NCBI RefSeq assembly: GCF_003014755.1
Contig: NZ_PYAW01000001.1
Coordinates: forward strand, 1,488,001-1,552,000
Length of the DNA stretch: 64,000 bases
Direction: 5' to 3'
Source: Chitinophaga niastensis
GTDB taxonomy: Bacteria > Bacteroidota > Bacteroidia > Chitinophagales > Chitinophagaceae
Shown here one piece after another: positions 1 to 8,804 of this stretch. The notes under the pieces were generated by a model. The model ran no database searches. It saw nothing but the letters and a program-made list of their open reading frames with translations, and was not told the DNA's origin. Both the position numbers and the translations under genes were made by a program. The first letter of the stretch is position 1, and the number at the start of each line of letters is the position of its first letter.

Positions 1-680
1 CAATCTGGGAAGTACCCGGCGCTATTCATGCGGAAACAGGCGATTTTAACCACGATGGCTATACGGATATCATGGTACTCTTTGCTGCCGGTAATGAAGG
101 GATATGGCTATTTGAAAATGATAAAAAAGGCGGATTCAAATCATCTAACCTGCTGCGTTTCCCGCCACTCAATGGTTCTACCAGTTTTCAGCTGGCAGAT
201 TTTAACGGAGATGGCAAACCGGATATCTTATATACCTGTGGAGATAATGCCGACTATTCTATGATCCTTAAACCTTACCATGGTTTATATGTCTATCTGA
301 ACGAAGGAGATAATAATTACCGGCAGGCATGGTTTTATCCGGTAAATGGCTGTACAAAAGCCGTAGCGGCAGATTTTAACCAGGATGGCAAATTAGATAT
401 TGCAGCCATTGCCTTCTTTGCCGATTTTCAGCATAATCCCGGGGAGAAATTTATTTTCTTTGAAGGCGGTAATAAACCACTCACATTTACGCCACATTCA
501 CCACCTGTTGAGAAAGAAGGCCGCTGGATTTGTATGGATGTAAAGGATTATGACCACGACGGGGATCTGGATATCGTACTAGGAAACTATGCCAGGGGGT
601 TCCTGATACTGGATGATTATAAGCCCAACTGGAAAGAGTATCAACCTTTTATAGTGTTACAGAATAATACGAAGCATTAA
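1..680 (+). CDS. FG-GAP/VCBS repeat protein, 3' end only
   Basis: The reading frame is open from the first full codon (base 3), so the true start lies outside the window. Four repeats carry the calcium-loop pattern D-x-[ND]-x-D-G-x-x-D-[IL]: DFNHDGYTDI, DFNGDGKPDI, DFNQDGKLDI and DYDHDGDLDI. This pattern is typical of FG-GAP/VCBS blades, which form beta-propellers in exported or surface proteins. No catalytic domain is visible in the part present. The last visible repeat is followed by about 20 residues and a stop, so this is the C-terminal part of a propeller. Ligand and pathway cannot be inferred. No T9SS sorting domain is seen at the C-terminus. Confidence 0.8.
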   Translation, partial: IWEVPGAIHAETGDFNHDGYTDIMVLFAAGNEGIWLFENDKKGGFKSSNLLRFPPLNGSTSFQLADFNGDGKPDILYTCGDNADYSMILKPYHGLYVYLNEGDNNYRQAWFYPVNGCTKAVAADFNQDGKLDIAAIAFFADFQHNPGEKFIFFEGGNKPLTFTPHSPPVEKEGRWICMDVKDYDHDGDLDIVLGNYARGFLILDDYKPNWKEYQPFIVLQNNTKH

Positions 681-907
681 GTATAACGATAAAATCAGTT
701 GTTTATTTGGAAAGAAAGCAGAAATATGTATCTTACGGCCATATTTATTCTGCGTACATTATCGCACAAGTAAGTCACCACTTATTGAGATATGAGCACT
801 CAATTGTTCTCGGTCTTTAATGTTCTTATTGTTCTTAATTGCAGTTTTCCCATCGTATACCTTATTGCACAGCGCCACCCGTCTATGGCCCGGTGATATA
901 AAGATAT

Positions 908-928
908 CCTGATGCATAATCAGGTTTT
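908..928 (+). terminator. Weak hairpin with T4 tail
   Basis: A 6-bp stem CCTGAT/ATCAGG with a 5-nt loop is followed by TTTT. It is short and AT-rich, so a terminator role is tentative. It lies just upstream of a stronger hairpin. Confidence 0.3.
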
Positions 929-941
929 AGAATGGCGGAAG

Positions 942-966
942 GAGAGGCAGTAATGCCTCTCTTTTA
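942..966 (+). terminator. Intrinsic terminator upstream of the ebo operon
   Basis: Perfect 8-bp stem GAGAGGCA/TGCCTCTC with a GTAA loop, followed by TTTT. It would end rightward transcription before eboA, either read-through from the FG-GAP gene or a small RNA made in the 681-940 stretch. Confidence 0.65.
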
Positions 967-1114
967 TTTATATATACTTGTCACTCAACATTCTTTGCTC
1001 CCTGTTTAATATTCCTTTTTTGCCATCTATCATAAAAAAACAAACGAATCCTGAAAATCCCATTATTACGGGGTATTTTTAGTCGGAAATCAGCATTATT
1101 GTTTTAAACAGGAT

Positions 1115-2014
1115 ATGTCAGTGGCTGAATATGTATACGATCAGGATAAAGTGAGCGCACTGCTTCGTACGATCATTCATAATAATAGTAATGAAAAAGC
1201 AAACGTATGGTTACTCCAGCGTTTGCAGCTACAGCAGCAAACCCGTGCCATCCCGCAGTTCAATCAAACTTTTACTGCTATTCCCCGTTTTACGGGAAAA
1301 GAGATTATTACAGTAATGCCGGAAGAAGGCCGCTTACTGCAGGAGCTGCTGCCTTCGTTTTTCGTACAGGGTTGGACGTTAGACCGCCTCGTACGGGTAT
1401 GGTGGTTACTACAATTACCCACCACAGATAAAACGATTTATATTGAAACGTTGGAGCAATTGTTCAGCATCGCCGAAATGAACGAGCTGGCCGCTTTGTA
1501 CAGTGCACTACCGCTGTTGGCATGGCCGGAAGCATTGATTGCACGCGCTTCCGAAGGAATCCGTTCAAACATAGGTATCGTGCAGGATGCTATCATGCTG
1601 CATAACCCATGGCCGGCAAAATATCTGGCAGAGCCGGCCTGGAATCAGCTGGTGATGAAAGCCATCTTCACAGATAAACCCATTCATTATATAACAGGAT
1701 TAGATGAACGGGCCAATGCAGCCCTGGCTGGTATTCTTACCGACTTTGCGCATGAGCGCTGGGCAGCAGGAAGAACAGTAAACCCAATGCAATGGCGGTT
1801 ATTGATGCATTTTGTCAATGCAGATAATATACAGGATATTACCCGCATCTGGCATAGTATTGATAACGTGGAAAAAGAAGCAGCAGCGCTGGTTTGCGCA
1901 CAATCTGACTACCTCCCTGCACAACAGTTGCTGGCACAATCGCCGGCACTTGCCGCTGAAATACAGGCCGGTAGCCTTTCCTGGGACACCATCGCCAAAA
2001 AAATTACAAAATAA
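1115..2014 (+). CDS. eboA: EboA-like protein, first gene of ebo operon
   Basis: A 299-residue protein with no signal peptide and no membrane segment, rich in Leu, Gln and Ala and probably mostly alpha-helical. I recognise no catalytic motif. The assignment rests mainly on position: it opens a same-strand run with exactly the order TatD hydrolase, UbiA prenyltransferase, 3-dehydroquinate-synthase-like, EboE-like and phosphodiesterase-like, which is the known ebo (EDB) cluster in which the first gene is eboA. That cluster is reported from cyanobacteria (next to scytonemin genes), Pseudomonas and algal endosymbionts. EboA has no established biochemical role. The start ATG at 1115 gives the full family-like length and is followed 22 nt after the stop by eboB, consistent with one transcript. 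Confidence 0.8.
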   Translation: MSVAEYVYDQDKVSALLRTIIHNNSNEKANVWLLQRLQLQQQTRAIPQFNQTFTAIPRFTGKEIITVMPEEGRLLQELLPSFFVQGWTLDRLVRVWWLLQLPTTDKTIYIETLEQLFSIAEMNELAALYSALPLLAWPEALIARASEGIRSNIGIVQDAIMLHNPWPAKYLAEPAWNQLVMKAIFTDKPIHYITGLDERANAALAGILTDFAHERWAAGRTVNPMQWRLLMHFVNADNIQDITRIWHSIDNVEKEAAALVCAQSDYLPAQQLLAQSPALAAEIQAGSLSWDTIAKKITK

Positions 2015-2036
2015 CAACGCTTTAAATTGAAATGTT

Positions 2037-3023
2037 ATGTGCGGAATCCACGATTTAACAGAAAAAGACCTTCAACCACTTACGTATACACCCGCTTATC
2101 TCGATAAAATAAAAGGCATGCGTTTCTTTGATCCGCATGTACACATGACTGCCCGTACAACAGACGATTATCAGGCAATGGCAGATGCCGGCGTAGTGGC
2201 TATTATAGAACCTGCCTTCTGGCTGGGACAGCCACGTACCAGCGTAGATACTTTTCGCGATTACTTCAGCAGCCTGGTAGGATGGGAACGTTTCCGCGCT
2301 TCGCAGTTTGGGATTAAGCACTACTGCACCATTGGCCTGAATTCTAAAGAAGCCAATAACGAAAAACTGGCGGAAGCAGTAATGGAAATACTGCCCCTGT
2401 TTATCTATAAAGAAGGTGTGGTAGGGATCGGTGAGATAGGCTTTGATGATCAGACACCATTGGAAGAAAAATATTATCGTGCTCAGCTGGAACTGGCCAG
2501 GGAGGCCGGTTTACCAGTGCAAATACATACCCCTCACCGCGATAAAAAGAAGGGCACCCAACGTAGCATGGACATTGCGCTGGAACATGGCCTTGAACCT
2601 CACATGATCATTGTAGACCATAACAACGAGGAAACCGTTAAAGAAGTGCTGGATCGTGGCTTCTGGGCCGCGTTTACCATCTATCCTTTTACCAAAATGG
2701 GCAATGAACGCATGGTTGCCGTGGTAAAACAGTATGGAAGTGAACGTATTATGGTTAATTCCGCTGCCGACTGGGGTATCAGCGATCCGCTGGCTGTTCC
2801 CAAAACAGCAGCCTTAATGCACGAAAGTGGTATTGACTTGAATGACATTCATTCGGTAACTTACACCAACGCTGTAAAAGCTTTTGCGCAGAGCGGCCAG
2901 ATAAATGAAGCAGACTTTAACATCGTCGGAAATATCGATCAAAGTGAGAAATTTAACGGAAGCACTGTTCTGCGTGGAGGTCAGCAACCTCGAATTGATA
3001 AAAGTACAACCATCATCCGGTAA
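2037..3023 (+). CDS. eboB: TatD-family metal-dependent hydrolase (EboB)
   Basis: A 328-residue TIM-barrel amidohydrolase of the TatD type. The metal-site motifs are in order: DPHVH (His34, His36), VGIGEIGFD (Glu133), VQIHTPHRD (His164), VDHNNEE (His195) and SAADWG (Asp245). Ligand roles are inferred from TatD enzymes. TatD relatives are nucleases or phosphoesterases, while the substrate of EboB is unknown. There is no signal peptide, so it should be cytosolic. It follows eboA by 22 nt and precedes eboC by 54 nt. A C-terminal tail of about 40 residues after the barrel ends in a basic stretch. Confidence 0.88.
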   Translation: MCGIHDLTEKDLQPLTYTPAYLDKIKGMRFFDPHVHMTARTTDDYQAMADAGVVAIIEPAFWLGQPRTSVDTFRDYFSSLVGWERFRASQFGIKHYCTIGLNSKEANNEKLAEAVMEILPLFIYKEGVVGIGEIGFDDQTPLEEKYYRAQLELAREAGLPVQIHTPHRDKKKGTQRSMDIALEHGLEPHMIIVDHNNEETVKEVLDRGFWAAFTIYPFTKMGNERMVAVVKQYGSERIMVNSAADWGISDPLAVPKTAALMHESGIDLNDIHSVTYTNAVKAFAQSGQINEADFNIVGNIDQSEKFNGSTVLRGGQQPRIDKSTTIIR

Positions 3024-3077
3024 AGGCCAGACAGTTTCGTTTCTGCTGGCAATAAACCATGAAAACCTAAATACGCG

Positions 3078-3998
3078 GTGAGTTATATTGTTAGCAAATT
3101 GATAGGATATCTGCGCCTGACGCGACCGGCCAATATTATCACTGCAATAGCAGATATATTGGCGGGAGTTGCTATTTCAGGCTATTTTATAAATGTAACA
3201 TTCAGTACTACTACATTGGATTTCACCTTACCGGTGGTATGCTTATGTTTGGCCACCATCGGGTTATACGGCGGTGGCGTTATATTCAATGATGTATTTG
3301 ATGCTGCACTGGACAGTATAGAACGCCCGGAAAGACCGATTCCAAGCGGTATTATATCCAAAACACAGGCAATTATTCTGGGCAGCTACCTGCTGCTCGT
3401 TGGTATACTGGCTGCTTTTTCTGTAGGCCGCCTGAATGGTTATTCGGGCTGGCTCGCTATAGGCGTGGCCGTTAGTGCCATTGTGTATAATAAATGGGGA
3501 AAACATCACAACTTTCTCGGCCCTGTTAATATGGGCCTTTGCCGCGGACTTAATCTGCTGCTGGGTCTGAGCATTGTTCCGGATGCACTTGAAACCTATT
3601 GGTGGATGGGCATTATACCAGTGGTATACATTGCAGCAGTGACCAATATCAGTCGTGGTGAAGTACATGGGGGCAGTGTAAAAAGTGCCCGCCTCACGGC
3701 CTTTTGTTATGCAACCGTATACATTACTATGGGCATCCTGGCTGCTTTGCATCATCGCATCTGGACAGCCCTGCCCTTCATCATGTTGTTTGCACTGATG
3801 ATTAACATCCCACTGTTCAAAGTGATAAAAGATCCATCCGGTCCTAATATCGGGAAAGCAGTAAAAGGAGGCATTATTGCACTGATAGCAATGAATGCCG
3901 CCTGGGTAGCAGCTTTTGCTACACTACCTTTTGCATTGGCAGTATTACTGTTATTACCAATATCACTCATTCTCGGAAAGCTCTTTGCAGTTACCTGA
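3078..3998 (+). CDS. eboC: UbiA-family prenyltransferase (EboC)
   Basis: A 306-residue integral membrane protein with about eight hydrophobic segments. The first Asp-rich motif NDVFDAALD (residues 71-79) is intact and is followed by the usual ERP.RP.P segment (residues 82-89). Where UbiA enzymes usually carry a second Asp-rich motif there is instead ISRGEVHGG (191-199), so the polar head acceptor may differ from that of quinone prenyltransferases. The start is GTG at 3078: no in-frame ATG gives a complete first helix. The family transfers a polyprenyl chain to an aromatic or sugar-phosphate acceptor in the cytoplasmic membrane. The EboC acceptor is not known. A 26-bp perfect inverted repeat separates it from eboD. 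Confidence 0.87.
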   Translation: MSYIVSKLIGYLRLTRPANIITAIADILAGVAISGYFINVTFSTTTLDFTLPVVCLCLATIGLYGGGVIFNDVFDAALDSIERPERPIPSGIISKTQAIILGSYLLLVGILAAFSVGRLNGYSGWLAIGVAVSAIVYNKWGKHHNFLGPVNMGLCRGLNLLLGLSIVPDALETYWWMGIIPVVYIAAVTNISRGEVHGGSVKSARLTAFCYATVYITMGILAALHHRIWTALPFIMLFALMINIPLFKVIKDPSGPNIGKAVKGGIIALIAMNAAWVAAFATLPFALAVLLLLPISLILGKLFAVT

Positions 3999-4009
3999 GA
4001 GGAATGGTT

Positions 4010-4087
4010 CACGCAAAGTCGCAAAGGAGCAAAGCCCCAAAGATTATTAAAAACTAAAAATCTTTGGGGCTTTGCTCCTTTGCGTGA
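4010..4087. repeat. 26-bp perfect inverted repeat inside the ebo operon
   Basis: Arms 4020-4045 and 4059-4084 are perfect reverse complements with a 13-nt loop. The arm is built from the words CGCAAAGGAGCAAAG and CCCCAAAGATT, and a further CACGCAAAG half-match lies outside at 4010-4018. I recall the CGCAAAG word as a recurrent intergenic repeat in Bacteroidota. It lies 22 nt after the eboC stop and could act as an attenuator, a 3'-end stabiliser or a passive repeat. The right arm is followed by an AT-rich run without a clean T-tract. Confidence 0.85.
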
Positions 4088-4162
4088 AATTAAATTTTCA
4101 TTTTTTCTATGTACTTTTAAAGGCTATAGTTTTTTTTAAGCCAGATGATTGCGGAATAAGCC

Positions 4163-5317
4163 ATGGAATATATTCAACAAAACTTCAACGTCAACTTCTC
4201 TTACGGAGTTTTCTTTAGCAGTAATTTATTTGATCCTGCCAATACCTGTTTATCTTCTTTTCTGGAATCCAAAGCGGAGCCCGCATTTCAGAAGAAGTTA
4301 CTGGTAATATTGGATGGTGGTGTGGTAGCACATCATACAAACCTGCCACAACAAATAACCAGTTATCTCCAAACAGTACGCGGCTTTCAACTGGCGCCTG
4401 AAATCATCACTATCAGCGGTGGAGAAAGTGTGAAGAATGATCTGCCACTGCTTTTCAGCCTGGTAGATGCAATAGATAAATATGGGATCGATCGTCATTC
4501 CTACGTAATTGGTATTGGCGGCGGCTCTCTGCTGGACCTGGTAGGGTTTGCAGCTGCTGTTTCACACCGGGGTGTAAAACATATTCGTATACCTACTACC
4601 GTGTTGTCGCAAAACGATTCTGGTGTAGGTGTTAAAAATGGTGTGAATTATAAAGGAAAGAAAAATTTCCTGGGTTCTTTTGCACCACCTGCTGCCGTGT
4701 TTAATGATGCGGTATTTTTAACTACGCTGGATACCCGCGATTGGCGCTCTGGTATGGTGGAAGCGGTGAAGGTGGCATTGATAAAAGATGCACCTTTTTT
4801 TACCTGGATGGAAGAAAAAGCGGTAACGCTCACTGCAGGTGATATGCCCGCAATGAAAGAACTGATCTATCGCTGTGCAGCATTGCATATGCAACATATT
4901 GGTGGTGGCGGCGATCCTTTTGAAAGTGGCTCTTCCCGTCCGCTGGATTTTGGCCATTGGAGCGCGCATAAGCTGGAGCAATTAACCAATTTTGAACTGC
5001 GTCATGGAGAAGCAGTGTCTATCGGTATTGCGCTGGATAGCGTGTATTCGTTCCTGTTAGGCTGGATAGATGAATCCGCGATGCAGAGAATTCTTACCGT
5101 ATTAAAAAATATGCAGTTGCCCATCTGGCACCCCTTGCTGGAAATGCAGGATGGTAAACCATCTCCGGTGATCGTCGGACTGGAAGAATTCCGTGAACAT
5201 CTTGGCGGACAATTGACTATCTCCCTGTTACGCGCCATTGGTAAAGGAGAAGAAGTTCATCACATAGACCTGGATTTATTATACAAGGCAGTAACTATCT
5301 GCAAAAATAATCAATGA
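4163..5317 (+). CDS. eboD: 3-dehydroquinate synthase-like sugar-phosphate cyclase (EboD)
   Basis: A 384-residue member of the dehydroquinate synthase superfamily. NAD-binding features are GGES (86-89) and GIGGGSLLD (117-125). Candidate zinc ligands by comparison with AroB are Glu200, His265 (DFGHWSAHK) and His281 (RHGEAVSIG). The loop PTTVLSQNDSGVGVKNGVN (144-162) departs from the usual AroB form (DSSVGGKT), as in sugar-phosphate cyclases acting on other substrates. It is therefore likely not the shikimate-pathway enzyme. It overlaps eboE by 4 nt (ATGA), which indicates translational coupling. The product is unknown and probably is the carbocycle or ring later handled by EboC, EboE and EboF (inference). 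Confidence 0.87.
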   Translation: MEYIQQNFNVNFSYGVFFSSNLFDPANTCLSSFLESKAEPAFQKKLLVILDGGVVAHHTNLPQQITSYLQTVRGFQLAPEIITISGGESVKNDLPLLFSLVDAIDKYGIDRHSYVIGIGGGSLLDLVGFAAAVSHRGVKHIRIPTTVLSQNDSGVGVKNGVNYKGKKNFLGSFAPPAAVFNDAVFLTTLDTRDWRSGMVEAVKVALIKDAPFFTWMEEKAVTLTAGDMPAMKELIYRCAALHMQHIGGGGDPFESGSSRPLDFGHWSAHKLEQLTNFELRHGEAVSIGIALDSVYSFLLGWIDESAMQRILTVLKNMQLPIWHPLLEMQDGKPSPVIVGLEEFREHLGGQLTISLLRAIGKGEEVHHIDLDLLYKAVTICKNNQ

Positions 5318-6540
5318 TGCACACTCCTGTTGGTCATCTCACCTACTGTACAAATATTCATCCCGGTGAAAGCTGGGGCGATCATTTCGCACAGCTCAAA
5401 AAATATATTCCTGCCATTAAACAACAGGTGGCCCCTGATCAACCATTTGGTATTGGATTGCGGCTGGCAAATACAGCCAGCCTGGAACTGAGTAAAGAAG
5501 CCAGTTTACAGGCATTCCGGCAATGGCTGCAACAGGAAAATTGTTATGTATTTACCATGAATGGTTTTCCTTATGGTGGCTTTCATGATGTAGTGGTAAA
5601 AGACCAGGTGCATGCGCCAGACTGGACCAGCGCCGATCGTGTTGCTTACACGATTCGCCTGTTCAGGATACTGGCAGCTTTGCTGCCGGCAGGAATGGAA
5701 GGTGGCATTTCTACTTCACCGCTCTCTTATAAATACTGGTGCAACCGCTGCGAAGAAGAAAAAAATGCAGCGACAGAAAGTGCAACTTTAAACATGTTAC
5801 TGGTAGTGGAACAATTGGCCCGTATTCACCGTAGTGGCGGTCCTTTGATGCACCTGGATGTAGAGCCGGAACCCGATGGTTTACTCGAAAATACCAGTGA
5901 ATATATCAGTTGGTATTTTGAAGATTTATTACCCAAAGGGATTCCTTTTATTAAAGATAAATTTAACGTAGATGATCAGGCAGCAGCCGATATCATTAAA
6001 TCACATGTACAACTCTGCTATGATGTTTGTCATTTTGCATTGGAGTATGAAGCGCCGGAGCGTGTGCTGGAACGCCTGCAACATCACGGCTTAAAGGTGG
6101 GTAAGCTACAGATCAGTGCTGCATTAAAAGCAGACATTCCAACGGATACGACTACACGAAATGAAGTAATGAATGCCTTCCGTAAATTCAACGAGCCCAC
6201 TTACCTGCACCAGGTGATAGGCAGAAAAGATAACGGAGATCTCATTCATTATCCTGATCTGCCGGAAGCCCTGGCAGATGCAGATAATACTGCTGTGATA
6301 GAGTGGCGCTCACATTTTCATGTGCCGGTATTTCTGGACAAATTTGGCGTACTGCAATCTACACAGGAAGATATTAAACAGGTATTGGCATTACAACGGC
6401 AACAACCTTTTACGGCCCACCTCGAAGTGGAAACTTACACCTGGGATGTATTGCCGCCTGCATTAAAGCAGGAAATGTCTTTGTCTGTTTCCCGCGAGCT
6501 GAACTGGTGCCTGCGGCAGCTGTTAGCGATTAGCATGTAG
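5314..6540 (+). CDS. eboE: EboE-like TIM-barrel protein
   Basis: A 408-residue cytosolic protein resembling xylose-isomerase-like TIM barrels, annotated elsewhere as metabolite traffic protein EboE. Visible features are a Cys/Asn/Glu-rich stretch WCNRCEEEKNA (about 147-157), an acidic HLDVEPEPDG segment (about 185-194), a QLCYDVCHFALEYE segment and a late EWRSHFHVPVF segment. Together these resemble the metal- and substrate-binding ends of barrel strands. The reaction is unknown. The start ATG overlaps the eboD stop by 4 nt. The stop TAG (6538-6540) is also the first three bases of an inverted-repeat arm (6538-6548 with 6599-6609). Confidence 0.82.
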   Translation: MMHTPVGHLTYCTNIHPGESWGDHFAQLKKYIPAIKQQVAPDQPFGIGLRLANTASLELSKEASLQAFRQWLQQENCYVFTMNGFPYGGFHDVVVKDQVHAPDWTSADRVAYTIRLFRILAALLPAGMEGGISTSPLSYKYWCNRCEEEKNAATESATLNMLLVVEQLARIHRSGGPLMHLDVEPEPDGLLENTSEYISWYFEDLLPKGIPFIKDKFNVDDQAAADIIKSHVQLCYDVCHFALEYEAPERVLERLQHHGLKVGKLQISAALKADIPTDTTTRNEVMNAFRKFNEPTYLHQVIGRKDNGDLIHYPDLPEALADADNTAVIEWRSHFHVPVFLDKFGVLQSTQEDIKQVLALQRQQPFTAHLEVETYTWDVLPPALKQEMSLSVSRELNWCLRQLLAISM

Positions 6541-6609
6541 CTTTTAGTCAAAGAATAAACAGCTGTTGTTTCAATTGCATTTAAACTAATAGCTAACTAC
6601 TAAAAGCTA
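6538..6609. repeat. Short inverted repeat of the AGCTTTTAGT family
   Basis: Arms TAGCTTTTAGT (6538-6548) and ACTAAAAGCTA (6599-6609) flank a 50-nt loop. The eboE stop codon is part of the left arm. The same word family recurs at 8649-8691 and 38134-38194. Confidence 0.6.
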
Positions 6610-6678
6610 ACAGCTACTATTGGAATTGTCCCTTCGGAAGTATAGCTTTATGACGGAATTGTAACGGCGATAGAATCT

Positions 6679-8046
6679 ATGAGAAAGACAGTAGTAATTG
6701 ATGTAGTAGGGCTCTCGGCCTCTTTGTTGGAGCATATGCCTTTTTTAAAGGCTTACACACAACAGCAGCACCTGACCACAGTAACACCTATGTTGCCGGC
6801 AGTCACTACAACGGTGCAAAGCACTTACCTTACAGGCAAATGGCCCAGTGAGCATGGAATTGTAGGCAATGGCTGGTACGACCGTACAGATGCAGAAGTA
6901 AAGTTTTGGAAACAATCCAACAAGCTGGTAGATGCTCCCAAAATATGGGATAAGGCCCGCAAACTGGACCCCTCCTTTACCTGCTCGCAAATGTGCTGGT
7001 GGTATAACATGTATGCCAATGTGGATTACTCCCTCACACCAAGACCAAACTATCTTTCAGATGGCCGCAAAGTGCCGGATTGTTACACTTCTCCGGACAC
7101 CCTGCGCGATTATCTGACCAAAGAACTGGGACGGTTCCCGCTGTTCAATTACTGGGGGCCTACCGCCAGCATTAAATCTTCTCAATGGATAGCAGACGCG
7201 TCTATCCTTACCGATAAATTATACAATCCTACCCTCACTTTTATTTATCTGCCGCACCTGGATTACTGCCTGCAGAAATTTGGACAGGATCCTATCCGCA
7301 ATGCAAAGGAGATCAGCGAAATTGATGAGGTATGTAAACAGCTGATCACTTACTACCAGCAAAAAAATTGTAATCCTATCGTATTATCTGAATACGGGAT
7401 TACGAATGTTAATAACCCGGTTCACCTGAATCGTGCATTAAGACAGGAAGGACTGCTATCTGTACGGATAGAAAACGGATTGGAGCTGCTGGATCCAGGT
7501 GCCTCCAAAGCCTTTGCTGTAGCCGATCATCAGATAGCACACATCTACATCAATGATCCTGCCTGCTACAAAAAAGTACGTAGCATACTGGAAAATGTGC
7601 CTGGTGTGCAGCTGGTACTGGATAGAGAAGGCAAACGTCAGCATCATTTGCATCATGAGCGCAGCGGCGATCTGATTGCTGTGGCAGATGCCAACAGCTG
7701 GTTTACTTACTACTACTGGCTGGATGATAACAAAGCACCTGATTTTGCACGCATAGTGGATATCTTCCGTAAGCCGGGTTATGATCCGGTGGAGATGTTT
7801 ATGAATCCTGCTGATCCGCTGATTAAGCTGAAGGCAGCGGGCAAACTGCTGAAAAAGAAGCTTGGCTTCCGCTACCTGATGAATGTTATTCCGCTGGATG
7901 CCACGCTGATAAAGGGTTCTCATGGGCGACTGGAAGAAAATCCTGCTTACCACCCGGTAGTTATTAGCCCGGAACCTTTTCACAAAACCCAATTACAGGC
8001 CACTGACGTATATGAGGTGATATGGAATCATTTAGTGAATAAATAA
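6679..8046 (+). CDS. eboF: Alkaline-phosphatase-superfamily phosphodiesterase (EboF)
   Basis: A 455-residue protein of the nucleotide pyrophosphatase/phosphodiesterase branch. Asp8 begins the metal site (VVIDVVG). The nucleophile region PAVTTTVQSTYLTGKWPSEHG (about 40-60) places a candidate nucleophilic Thr at 43. Later metal-ligand segments include LPHLDY, ADHQIAHIY and GSHGR. No signal peptide is visible, so it should act in the cytosol, unlike most secreted relatives. It could hydrolyse a phosphodiester or pyrophosphate formed by the preceding steps (inference). It lies 138 nt after eboE and 6 nt before the last operon gene. Confidence 0.85.
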   Translation: MRKTVVIDVVGLSASLLEHMPFLKAYTQQQHLTTVTPMLPAVTTTVQSTYLTGKWPSEHGIVGNGWYDRTDAEVKFWKQSNKLVDAPKIWDKARKLDPSFTCSQMCWWYNMYANVDYSLTPRPNYLSDGRKVPDCYTSPDTLRDYLTKELGRFPLFNYWGPTASIKSSQWIADASILTDKLYNPTLTFIYLPHLDYCLQKFGQDPIRNAKEISEIDEVCKQLITYYQQKNCNPIVLSEYGITNVNNPVHLNRALRQEGLLSVRIENGLELLDPGASKAFAVADHQIAHIYINDPACYKKVRSILENVPGVQLVLDREGKRQHHLHHERSGDLIAVADANSWFTYYYWLDDNKAPDFARIVDIFRKPGYDPVEMFMNPADPLIKLKAAGKLLKKKLGFRYLMNVIPLDATLIKGSHGRLEENPAYHPVVISPEPFHKTQLQATDVYEVIWNHLVNK

Positions 8047-8052
8047 TCCTTC

Positions 8053-8658
8053 ATGTATAAATTTGGTTGTGCCCTGATATTTGCGCTGCTGCTGGCATTG
8101 AAACTGTTAGCGCAGGATACCGCTTACCTGAAAACATTTAACCAGGAACGTATCCACACCACCAAAACAGCCATGGTAGTATTGGGAGGCTGGTCGGTAG
8201 TTAATATTACCACGGGCCTTATTGCTATGGGACAAACCAGTGGAGAAGCAAAGTATTTTCACCAGATGAATGCGATCTGGAATGTGGTGAACCTGGGTAT
8301 TGCTACCGCTGGTTATTTGGGTAACCGTAAACTCAATCCATCTTCCTATAATATGCAGGGAAGTATTAAAGAACAAAATAAGATAGACAAGATCTACCTC
8401 GTAAACGGCGCGCTGGACGTGGCTTACATACTAGGTGGTTTATACGCAAGAGAATACGGGAAAAATCAAACCGGCAAAGAACAGGATCGCTGGAAAGGGT
8501 ACGGTTCTTCCATTATATTGCAAGGCGGTTTCCTGTTATTATATGATGTGGTAAACATCTCTGTTCATCACCGCCATGGCAAAGCACTCTACAAAAAATT
8601 CGATGGCATGCAGATCGCATTTTCTCCCGGTAATATAGCTGCCTCCATCAGCTTTTAG
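8053..8658 (+). CDS. Small membrane protein ending the ebo operon
   Basis: A 201-residue protein with an N-terminal hydrophobic signal (LIFALLLALKLLAQ) and about four further hydrophobic segments near 40-60, 68-92, 117-138 and 155-178. It resembles conserved Bacteroidota membrane proteins of unknown function (DUF6992 is my best recollection). It starts 6 nt after eboF, so it should be co-transcribed and may anchor or transport the ebo product (inference). Its stop codon lies inside the left arm of a hairpin (8649-8660 with 8680-8691), which is a plausible operon terminator. Confidence 0.75.
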   Translation: MYKFGCALIFALLLALKLLAQDTAYLKTFNQERIHTTKTAMVVLGGWSVVNITTGLIAMGQTSGEAKYFHQMNAIWNVVNLGIATAGYLGNRKLNPSSYNMQGSIKEQNKIDKIYLVNGALDVAYILGGLYAREYGKNQTGKEQDRWKGYGSSIILQGGFLLLYDVVNISVHHRHGKALYKKFDGMQIAFSPGNIAASISF

Positions 8659-8696
8659 TTCTAATAGCTAACTGCTAAAAACTAAAAGCTGTTTTC
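8649..8696 (+). terminator. Inverted repeat acting as likely ebo operon terminator
   Basis: 12-bp perfect arms CAGCTTTTAGTT (8649-8660) and AACTAAAAGCTG (8680-8691), 19-nt loop, then a TTTT run. The stop codon of the preceding gene is within the left arm. It belongs to the same repeat family as 6538-6609 and 38134-38194. Confidence 0.55.
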
Positions 8697-8746
8697 CGCC
8701 CTTCATCAAAAAATATAAAAAACGCTGAATTATTTCTCTACTTTCA

Positions 8747-8760
8747 TGCAACCGATTGTT
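8747..8760. promoter_or_regulatory. LacI-type operator candidate before the Gfo/Idh gene
   Basis: TGCAACCGATTGTT has the central CG and near-palindromic halves of LacI-family operators. It lies 44 nt upstream of the ATG at 8805. It matches sites at 15319-15332, 15420-15433 and 61798-61811 in core sequence. Confidence 0.55.
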
Positions 8761-8804
8761 TTTTCGATTATCATCATTAAAAATAGTAAATCAAGAAGTC
8801 CGTT

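Larger units (their letters stand above)
681..1114. other. 434-nt intergenic stretch with two hairpins
   Basis: No credible coding frame on either strand. It holds two hairpins (908-928 and 942-965) about 230-280 nt downstream of the preceding stop and about 150-200 nt before eboA. The stretch before them could be a long 3' UTR or a small RNA, but I see no family signature. No exact TAnnTTTG promoter element was found just before eboA. Confidence 0.5.

Noticed and set aside
7456..7992. 178-codon open frame on the minus strand inside eboF
   Set aside because: It lies wholly inside a gene with clear family motifs on the other strand and its residues show no domain. Read as a shadow frame.
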